In this document: one piece after another, positions 53,451-62,100 of the stretch | Layout: each line of letters begins with the position of its first letter | Numbering within the stretch: the first letter of the stretch is position 1 | Source of the DNA: Candidatus Neomarinimicrobiota bacterium | Lineage (GTDB): Bacteria; Fidelibacterota; UBA2242; B5-G15 | Direction: 5' to 3' | Length of the DNA: 64,000 nucleotides | NCBI GenBank assembly: GCA_017656425.1 | Contig: JACDNV010000006.1 | Location: forward strand, 106,542 to 170,541 | Notes under the pieces: model-generated | Told to the model about the DNA's origin: nothing | Seen by the model: the letters and a program-made list of their open reading frames with translations, nothing else | Database searches by the model: none | Translations under genes and position numbers: made by a program

Positions 53451-55631
53451 TTATCTAACCACTACTAACTTTTGATAGGAAACTTCACCATTTGGCTTCT
53501 CAAACACTACAATATAAACACCAGAAGATATAGCCTGCTGATTATCATTTAACATATCCCAGGTTTCCATTCCTGTTCTCGAGGGAGAATCATGAATTAT
53601 TGTCTTGACTAAATCTCCACTCTCCGAATATATGCGAATTTTACACACGGGAGGTAGATTAAAAAACATAATTAACCTATAACCTTCATCTGATACTCCA
53701 TATCCTCCCAGTAATGGGTCTTTTATATTATATGGATTTGGTGCTATTACAATCTTATTCAGGTCATCCTGTGGAGGCCTTGGTGGTTTTACCGGTATTA
53801 AGTTTGGCACCCATAATCTATTACTCCATAATATCTTACCCTTTGTTTCCGGATATGCATAACTGTAATTGGGATGGCTCTCGTTGACTACATAACCTGT
53901 TTGTACATAATAGTAATAGGATGCTCCAAATAATATATTTGTATCTTTCCAAGCATGAACTTCTCCAAGTTCTAAAGAATCCTTAGGTAGAAATTTAGCT
54001 AATTCATAAAATACTGTATCCATTCTACCTATCTTCTTTAGAATTCTATACCCATAAAAATATTCTTTTGCCTCAGCCTCAAAACATGACCATTTAATTT
54101 CTACACCATCACCATACCCTGTTATAATTACAGAATCAGGTGGAGGTGGAGAACCAGGTATCTGCCAGTTATGTTCGTAATTCCATTTAATTCTAGAACA
54201 AGACTTATGTATTGAATCTATGACAGTACTTATCCACCTATCTTTTATTTTGTCCATCTCACTAGCTCCCTCAGGAAATGCAAAGTTTTCTGGAAAATAG
54301 CCAGTTTCATCATTTGGTAGTTCAGGTGGATTCTCAAGCGTTTCATTTAACCATCTTTCACCTACCCATTTCTCTTTTTTTAGTCTCAAACCCTGTATTC
54401 CTGTGGCATATACGATATGTATCTTCTGCCCAGGAGCAAAACTTTTATAAGGACCGAAACCAGACCATGCCTTATGCCAAGGACTTTGAATGCTAAATCC
54501 TTCAATGCATCTGAAATCAGGACTCCCCTGTTCATCATTATTTATTCTGTGAAGCGTTCCAGGTATTCTATCTTCAATCAATTGCCCAGTATTAGCCCAA
54601 TATTCTCCAGTTAAAATTTTATACATTGGTTCTCTTGCCGTAATATCTCCCCAATTGAATTTCATCACAAAATCTGAAAATGCGCTCGTTGCTCTCGGTT
54701 GCATTGGATCATCTTCGTCTTCTGCATCATTCACATAAGGTTCTTTTGAAGCATGTAGAATTGTATAATATAGCATATTACTTGTTAACAACCTTCCATC
54801 CTGTGTGTAAACTGGCAATCCCATCTGATCACCACTTTGTGTAGGATGATCAGCTTGATAAAGATACCAAACTCTTAGACTGTCTCCAGGTCTTGAGCCG
54901 TAATAGTGACACCACGGAAATACCATATAATCCCCGACATCACCATATATATCAACATCGGGATTTCCTCCTTTTGCAAAATCCCAATATGCCCAGCTAT
55001 TATATAGGGCAACCCAAAAATCTTTTAAAGTATCATCACTGACATTAGTCAAAACAAGATCAACTACAATATAATCATCATGATACTGCTGTCCCCATGC
55101 GAATATTGTTCTTTTTATCTCTACTCCCATATCATTTCTATGGGTTACTGTCACAGTCTGATCACTTGTACCCACAAGCTTTGTAGGGTCCACAACACCG
55201 AAATCATCTAAAGTATAATCAGTCCAATCAACTTTAAGTTGAGGATAACTATATCTAATATTATTATCTATCGGCTCAGTTACCTCTCCAAGGTTTAAAT
55301 TATCAGGTGATTTTATCACAGCGTATGGTATAATATCTCCAGTCTTTGGATTTTTCCAGTTCTTAGCCATAGTGATTATCCCGCCACCTGTTACGGCAAC
55401 TCCCATTTCTTCTCTCATCGCATTTCCAATACAATCATAATCAGCAGGAAACCAACCTCCCGAATATCTAAAGTTTCCCTGTCCACCATTATCTACTACT
55501 CCAGCAAATATTCTATTAACCCTTATAACAGCTGAACCTTGCGCATATAACAAGCAAAAAATTGGCAATACTATTAACAATAGCCCAGCTATGAATGTAA
55601 TACTCTTTCCATTTAAAAGCTTATTTATCAT
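53451..55631 (-). CDS. Large secreted protein of unknown family, in the SusD position beside a TonB receptor
   Basis: Exported protein of 726 residues, not assignable to a family I know. Signal peptide is about 1-32 (ends 'LLYAQG'). Residues about 35-500 form a Trp- and Tyr-rich region ('GGQGNFRYSGGWFPADYD', 'WGQQYHDDYIVVDLVLTN', 'NSWAYWDFAKGG'). An FnIII-like module spans about 515-620 ('GDGVEIKWSCFEAEAKEYFYGYRILK' split), and the C-terminus 'IVIAPNPYN ... AISSGVYIVVFEKP ... YQKLVVVR' is a variant sorting tail. It follows the TonB receptor gene by 14 bp and precedes PorV by 16 bp. There are no SusD-like helical repeats and no lipobox. An extracellular glycan-capture role is inference from position. 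Start has GGAGG. Confidence 0.7.
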   Translation of the reverse strand: MINKLLNGKSITFIAGLLLIVLPIFCLLYAQGSAVIRVNRIFAGVVDNGGQGNFRYSGGWFPADYDCIGNAMREEMGVAVTGGGIITMAKNWKNPKTGDIIPYAVIKSPDNLNLGEVTEPIDNNIRYSYPQLKVDWTDYTLDDFGVVDPTKLVGTSDQTVTVTHRNDMGVEIKRTIFAWGQQYHDDYIVVDLVLTNVSDDTLKDFWVALYNSWAYWDFAKGGNPDVDIYGDVGDYMVFPWCHYYGSRPGDSLRVWYLYQADHPTQSGDQMGLPVYTQDGRLLTSNMLYYTILHASKEPYVNDAEDEDDPMQPRATSAFSDFVMKFNWGDITAREPMYKILTGEYWANTGQLIEDRIPGTLHRINNDEQGSPDFRCIEGFSIQSPWHKAWSGFGPYKSFAPGQKIHIVYATGIQGLRLKKEKWVGERWLNETLENPPELPNDETGYFPENFAFPEGASEMDKIKDRWISTVIDSIHKSCSRIKWNYEHNWQIPGSPPPPDSVIITGYGDGVEIKWSCFEAEAKEYFYGYRILKKIGRMDTVFYELAKFLPKDSLELGEVHAWKDTNILFGASYYYYVQTGYVVNESHPNYSYAYPETKGKILWSNRLWVPNLIPVKPPRPPQDDLNKIVIAPNPYNIKDPLLGGYGVSDEGYRLIMFFNLPPVCKIRIYSESGDLVKTIIHDSPSRTGMETWDMLNDNQQAISSGVYIVVFEKPNGEVSYQKLVVVR

Positions 55632-55645
55632 AGTACCTCCAAAAT

Positions 55646-58600
55646 TTATAATTCAATCTTTATCCCAATCCAAATGTCTCTTGGATTTGTATACATAAAT
55701 TCATTGACTCGAGCTGGGTCATTTATATATGGCTTTTCCTCAGACCTTAAATCGCCTATTTTATCATTTCCGGGTATAAATCCTGCATCAAGAAAACTCT
55801 TTCTGTTATACTCAGGTAAGTGCAAAGACTTCATATAATTTTCCCAGTCAATATCATCATAAAACGCCAATCTATCCCGAATTGTCGTCACTTTTATATT
55901 AAAAACATTGTTAACATCTACATAAAACTGCGCCTTTGCTCCAAATAACTTAAATGTCTTTGAAAACTTCATATCAACCATATAATAATCTGGCCATTTG
56001 AGGTTATTAACAAGCCATTGTTCACTGACAGGGTTATATGTAAATCTTGCTCCTTTTCTCCAATCAAATCTCGTACTCCATACCCATCCACCAAACGGAT
56101 GTAGTGATAATATATTTGGACCCCATTCAATAGGTGTATGAAAAGATATATTAGTCGTAAATCTGGGTAATGTCTGTGGCTGATTAACATCATCAGCATA
56201 AAGAGATTGAGGGTCAAGATTTCTAGATTCCTCTTCATATACAGTATGCCTACCAACTATCCCGTGTTTATCAATTATAAACCATAGATTCAACCAACCT
56301 GTGAAGTACTTACCATAATTTTTACTAATCCTTAATTCCAATCCCTGATCAGTTTCCCATCTATTATTTACATAAGTTCTATAATCTATTACACCAGATT
56401 CATCTAAATAAGTAATAGTATTAGCCTCTCCAGTTACATCCTTGTAATAGGTACTAATTTCTATAAGATACATATCCTTCAAATTATATGCAACTCCCAG
56501 CTCATAGGAGATTGTTCTAGCCGGCTCAAGATTAGGATTACCTAAACTATATAAACCATGCTTTTCAAATCTCTGTTTATACATATATTGTTGAGAAAAA
56601 GGTAACATCGATCTAAAGTGTCCATAATTAAAATAAAATTTTGACCTCTCTGTTACTGGAAATGATATACCTATCCTTGGACTTATAGCATAATAATTCT
56701 TTGTTTTTTGAAGTAGATTCCCACCATGCTCTTTATCAAATTCTTTCCAGAATGACCATATAACTGGTACTCCCTGAGATAAAAGTGTAAATAATGTATC
56801 TCTATTGTACCAATCTGCCTGGTTTTTGAGTTGATCAAATGCAAGCGAATATGGGTCTCCAGTTGGCCATAAGCCACCACCTGAGTTATAATAATCAAAC
56901 CTAATACCAATATTTGCCTCTATGCCCTTATATGAAATTCTATCCTGAATATATGCTCCTAACTGCCATGGATATCTTCTATCTCTTAACTCATATAGAG
57001 TATCGTGATTTCTCCACCACTTCCAGTTGTCATTTTTAATATCATAATAATTAATCTCCCAGCCGGTTTCTATTTGATTATACATATTGATTTGATTTCC
57101 ATAATCAAATCTTACACTAACCTGCTGCGTAACCGAATTTTCATAAAATTCGCCAACTTTGGAGTTAAATCTTCTTGGGACACCAAATGGCGCCTCAAAT
57201 TCATCATGTACATAATAGTCAGAGGAATCAGGAGTCCATACTTTATCAGGTAAATGAAATAATATTCCGTAGGGCATTTCATTCAAATGTATAGGTCCAA
57301 AACTCACTTTCCATGAACGATCCCTGTTCTCTTTGGGTGTATAATGATCCCATACATGAGTATAAGAAGCAGTCAGCATCCAGTATGCTCTTGATGATAT
57401 GATTCTATTCAAACTAAATCCAATAACATACATATCTTGATACTTTGGCTGCCAAAAGGTTGGATGCCAATAATATGTATCATCAGCACCACTGTATGGC
57501 TCTTCAATAAAAATTTGAAGGTTATCTACAGGCATAAAATCACCCCCGGAATATAAATCAGGGACATCACCACCTGTCGGCATACTCTGCTGTGTACCAA
57601 TAACTTTTCTGTACGCACCATTTAGCTTCAAAATTAAATTTTTCGATAGTTGTGATTTTATATTCAATAGAGTAACAGATCTACGCTCAGCATCCAGATA
57701 TACAGGTTGAACGTAATTGAAATTGGTTGTCTTATTTGCCAAATAAAATGTCGCATTACCAAGATATTTTCCGATCAGAGGTATCGGTCCACCAATACCA
57801 AAATCCAGATCCCAATCGGCATGACTCCCTTCCGGTTCGTGAGCATGCTCCTTTATTTTCTTCTTTATATTTTCCCACTCATCTTCACTAAATTCATTAT
57901 ATATCTCGTCACCATGTAGCTCTTCTAATTTCTCAAAATCAGGTACAGTCATATGCATCCACGCAGACCACAAATACAAATCCAACGGAGTTACCTGGTC
58001 CTCAGGGTCTTTTATTCTTCGATTATATCTATTAGCCATTGTATTCCACCCTGCGAACTGTGTTGATGAATATAGGTCCCTTAGATATTCTGCCTCCGCT
58101 GTATCACCTTTTGTGTATAAAAGCCAATTTTCCAATTTATTACTTCCTATAAACGATATCAATGGATCTGTATATGTAAATAACCCAAAATTAGTTGGAT
58201 CGTATAAGGATTTACCAAATCTTTTCATATGAGGTAAATTTCTTGAAAAATTAAAGGATATATTATATCTGTCTTCACTTCCTGTCTTGGTTGTAATTTG
58301 AACGATACCAGATCTAAAATTCCCATATTTAGCACTATATCCTCCACTCTGCAACGATATCTGTTCAATAGCACTAAGGGGTATATCAGACTCCGCCTTA
58401 TTTATTCGTGGGTTAACAAGTGAAATACCATTAACTAAAAGGCCTGTTTGATCTGGACTCCCTCCTCTTATAGACAAGTATCTGGCGTTTGTTACACCAG
58501 CCTGATTCCCTAAAAAATCATTTACGGTGCGTACGTTTGAAGTTAAATCTACCTGCTCTGAAGTTACTACTATTTGACTTCCAGATACTTCCTTGTGTAG

Positions 58601-58960
58601 AATGTCCCTCTTAGCAACTACAATAACTTCTTCTCCCTTAATTACCTCTTTCTCCAATTCGAAATTAACTCTTGTTACCTGATCAATATTGACTTGTACG
58701 CCTATCTTTGTAACTTTCTTATAACCAATCATAGAAGCAGTAATATCATAAACCCCAGGCGGTACATTTAATATAGCATAGTATCCGTTTTCATCAGACG
58801 CAGCACCCATATAAGTACCTTCCAGAATAACATTTACATATGGAATGGGATTCCCATTATTATCTTTAGTAAAACCTTCAATTTTTCCTGATTGAGCATT
58901 TAATATTTGTCCTACAACAAAAAAAATAAAAATAATTAGAAATAACCTCCGTACTCTCAT
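55646..58960 (-). CDS. TonB-dependent receptor with carboxypeptidase-like N-terminal domain
   Basis: Outer-membrane receptor of 1104 residues for energised uptake of oligosaccharides. Signal peptide is about 1-22. A carboxypeptidase-regulatory-like domain follows (about 24-112; 'GKIEGFTKDNNGNPIPYVNV', 'DENGYYAILNVPPGVYDI'). The plug (about 115-235) has 'LSIRGGSPDQTGLLVNGI' and 'SGGYSAKYGNFRSGIVQITTKTG' (split), and the barrel runs to 'PRDIWIGIKIEL'. The layout is that of CarboxypepD_reg-TonB receptors common outside classical Bacteroidota; no SusD gene follows. It leads the operon of the unknown secreted protein, PorV and the jelly-roll protein. Substrate is presumably a pectic or xylan oligosaccharide. 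Start has GAGGGTG. Confidence 0.92.
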   Translation of the reverse strand: MRVRRLFLIIFIFFVVGQILNAQSGKIEGFTKDNNGNPIPYVNVILEGTYMGAASDENGYYAILNVPPGVYDITASMIGYKKVTKIGVQVNIDQVTRVNFELEKEVIKGEEVIVVAKRDILHKEVSGSQIVVTSEQVDLTSNVRTVNDFLGNQAGVTNARYLSIRGGSPDQTGLLVNGISLVNPRINKAESDIPLSAIEQISLQSGGYSAKYGNFRSGIVQITTKTGSEDRYNISFNFSRNLPHMKRFGKSLYDPTNFGLFTYTDPLISFIGSNKLENWLLYTKGDTAEAEYLRDLYSSTQFAGWNTMANRYNRRIKDPEDQVTPLDLYLWSAWMHMTVPDFEKLEELHGDEIYNEFSEDEWENIKKKIKEHAHEPEGSHADWDLDFGIGGPIPLIGKYLGNATFYLANKTTNFNYVQPVYLDAERRSVTLLNIKSQLSKNLILKLNGAYRKVIGTQQSMPTGGDVPDLYSGGDFMPVDNLQIFIEEPYSGADDTYYWHPTFWQPKYQDMYVIGFSLNRIISSRAYWMLTASYTHVWDHYTPKENRDRSWKVSFGPIHLNEMPYGILFHLPDKVWTPDSSDYYVHDEFEAPFGVPRRFNSKVGEFYENSVTQQVSVRFDYGNQINMYNQIETGWEINYYDIKNDNWKWWRNHDTLYELRDRRYPWQLGAYIQDRISYKGIEANIGIRFDYYNSGGGLWPTGDPYSLAFDQLKNQADWYNRDTLFTLLSQGVPVIWSFWKEFDKEHGGNLLQKTKNYYAISPRIGISFPVTERSKFYFNYGHFRSMLPFSQQYMYKQRFEKHGLYSLGNPNLEPARTISYELGVAYNLKDMYLIEISTYYKDVTGEANTITYLDESGVIDYRTYVNNRWETDQGLELRISKNYGKYFTGWLNLWFIIDKHGIVGRHTVYEEESRNLDPQSLYADDVNQPQTLPRFTTNISFHTPIEWGPNILSLHPFGGWVWSTRFDWRKGARFTYNPVSEQWLVNNLKWPDYYMVDMKFSKTFKLFGAKAQFYVDVNNVFNIKVTTIRDRLAFYDDIDWENYMKSLHLPEYNRKSFLDAGFIPGNDKIGDLRSEEKPYINDPARVNEFMYTNPRDIWIGIKIEL

Positions 58961-58982
58961 GGGCTCACCCTCTTGTTTATTT

Positions 58983-59010
58983 TCTTATACAAGTTTACAA
59001 TCATATATCA
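58983..59010 (-). promoter_or_regulatory. Candidate promoter of the TonB receptor operon
   Basis: On the minus strand TTGATA and TATAAG are separated by 16 bp and lie 23 bp before the receptor ATG, between the terminator at 59082-59110 and the gene. The combination of upstream terminator and promoter-like boxes argues that the receptor operon has its own start. The match to consensus is moderate. Confidence 0.4.
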
Positions 59011-59081
59011 AGTTAATTAAAACCTATGTTCATATAATTTCAACATCAAATGTATAAACGGCAGATAATTTGAGTGAGTGG

Positions 59082-59110
59082 AAAAGAAAGGGAGCTTTTT
59101 TATAGCTCCC
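59082..59110 (-). terminator. Rho-independent terminator after the 1492-residue protein gene
   Basis: Minus-strand stem GGGAGCT / AGCTCCC with a 7-nt A-rich loop, followed by TTTCTTTTC. It lies 36 bp beyond the stop at 59146 and separates this gene from the receptor operon. Confidence 0.8.
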
Positions 59111-59145
59111 TCTTTCAATGAATTATATTCTAAATTCATGAGCAT

Positions 59146-62100
59146 TTACTTCAGTAACATCATCTTCTTAATCATAACTTTTTTTCCTGATGTCAATTTG
59201 CAGAAATATACACCTGAAGCTAACCTCGATGCATCAAATATTACACTGTATTCACCCGGTTTCATATCTCTGTTTACAAGTGTAGCAACTCTTTGTCCAA
59301 GAACATTATAAACCTCTAATCTTACCCTATCAGGTTTATCAATTGAGAAATTGATCCTTGTGGTTGGATTGAATGGATTCGGATAGTTCTGCTCAAGCCT
59401 GAATTCGTAGGCAACATTACCATTCCCATTAATTGCCTCAAGATCATATGACTGGTAAAGTTGTTCTATTTCGTCGGGTGATAAAGCATAACTGTACATT
59501 CTTATATCATCGATTGCACCAATCAGTTTATTATGCTTTCCATAATTGTTACCTATATACAATGGCAAATCAGGGGAAGCTATATCATATTCAGTTTCAT
59601 CCAGTATCGAACCGATAAGTTTTCCATTTAAATACAGCTTTAATGAATCTTCATTACGATTTCTCACTGCCACTATGTGATGCCACCAATCAGGTTGGAA
59701 AAGCCCTGAGAGAGGCACTCCTAATTGAGTCTTCTTTCTGTCATCGTCAATTGCAAATCTCAGTTCACCATTCTTAAATGCAACAGCATACCATCTGCCT
59801 TCCCAACCCTGAGATGGGTCAAACTTTGTTGCACCTTTGAATACCATAAACATTTCATCGGTATTTGTAAGTGGATCAGCTTTTACTAGAAGCGAAATTG
59901 TAAAACTCATATTATCACCGAAATCTATATTTGGATTACTCTGTACCAAAACATGAGCACTATCGCCCTCTGCCATGCTAAAATCTATAGCTCTACCTAC
60001 TACACCATCTATTCTCTCCTGCCCTGTCATATTTACCAGGGCACCGTTTGACTCACCGACTTCATCTTTTGCTGATTTACTTCCCTTAATCTCATCAAAC
60101 TTCCAGTGGGCTACCATAACATTTGCTGATGGTCTCTCAGGTATTATCCATCTAGGATCTCCTATAGGTTTATCATCGGTACCAGCTGTGAGCAAAGGTG
60201 ACGATATTGGAAGAGTAAAATCCAGTAAATCAGGCTTATAAAAAGCTGGATCCATCCTTATTGTATCCTGCGCAGTTATGTTTGTCCATACTTCGTTTCC
60301 AAGATTCCATATACAGGTATTCTTCATCTGTGCAGAAACATTATCTTCAAATCTGAATACCTGAGCACCGGTTGTATCCATATTATTTGCAAATATACAG
60401 TTGGTTATTGTCCACTGACTACCACCGGTATCGGTTTCTGTATCCTGAAACAGGTACTTTCCTTGTCCAATATTGAACTTATTTATAGTCAGATGATCAA
60501 GTAACACTTCCCTTCTACCATCAGTCTCAAATCGTACAACATAAGCATCGATATTTGCAAAAGTTGAATTGGTAACTTTCAGATATTTTAAATCACAGTA
60601 TTTAAAATTAAATACAGCATACTTCTTTGTCTGGAACCAGTTATCATGGAAAATTAAGTTATCGACAATTACAGAATCACCCTTTATTACTCTACCACTT
60701 CTATCCGCTCTTATCATACATCTTGCATAATCATGCACATAACAGTCGAACATTTTAATATTATGAAATATAAGATCTTCATCGTCCATACCAAGCGTAT
60801 ATGAGACCGTTGAATCTCCATTAAACTCTAATCCAATAAGAGTAAGATCCATACCTGTCTTCATTTTTAATTCAAATTTTATCACCGGTCTCTCGCTCGA
60901 ACCAGATTGAGGCATTATGACGAGTTTATTTCTTACACCTGCAGAGCTACCGGTATATTCTCCACCACCAACAAGTAATATTGTATCTCCATCAACGGCA
61001 TTTTCCAGTGCTTCCTGAAGTGTCCCTTCCCCAGGTGGGACAACATAGGTCATAGCCGTTACTACAGGTGCCCATCTTGGATCTCCAATTGGCATACCAT
61101 CAGTCCCGAATGTCGCAAGTGGGCTCAATCTACCAAGCGTAAAGTCAAAATTGTCAGGATCTTTGAATCCCGGATCAATTGTAATAGTATCAGAAATTAC
61201 ATCAAAATCCAAGAAATCTTCTTCACCCATATTCCAGAAAGCACAATTGGTTAATGTAACATTCACATTATCGGAAAAACTGGCTAAATTGGAGTCAAGA
61301 TAATTAATTGCATTTGCAAAGATAGAATTAGTTATAGTCCATGTACTTGTAGTGGAATTTATATCCTCAGCCAGCATTCTTGGACCACCAACATTAAATC
61401 TATTGAGTGTTATATGATCAATTACCACATCTCTATCTCCCGATGCTTCACATAAAACTAAACCGGCATCAAGATCCGCGAAGGTGGAATTTGTAATTTG
61501 TAAATATTTAAAATCGGTTTTTGTTAAGTTAATTACTGCAATTTTCTTTCCTCCATGCCAATTTGATTTATGAAATACCCTGTCAATTATAATAGAGTCA
61601 CCTGTCATGGTCTCTCGACCATCTATAAAAGACCTCATATGGTCATGTACATAACAGTCTAATATTTTCAGGTTCTTAAATGTAACATTTTTGGAACAAT
61701 TAAAAATCCATGGGGCAGTACCCTTTCCATCAATCTCAACACCTTTTATAGTAAAATCCATACCTTCACCGATCACAAAGGAACTTCCTAAAAGCTCAAT
61801 AACCGGCATTTCTTCGGATCCAGGAGCAGCCGTTATCACTAATTCTTTATTCAATGTAATGGTTTGATTTTCTGGATATTTAGCACCTCCAACTAACATC
61901 AACACGTCGCCAGAAACTGCAGCTTTTACTGCGGTATCTATAGCTGCTGTATCTGGAGGTACGATAAAAGCAACTGGCTCATCACCTGGTACCCATCTCG
62001 AATCACCGATAGCTCCACCATCATCAGCAAATACAAGCAGGCTACTTATCCTTGGAAGAGTAAAATTTAAATTAGCAGGATCAGAATAATATGGATTTAT

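Noticed and set aside
53451-55631. SusD homologue next to the TonB receptor
   Set aside because: There is no lipoprotein signal, no helical repeats and no SusD motif. The protein is beta- and aromatic-rich with an FnIII-like module and a tail.
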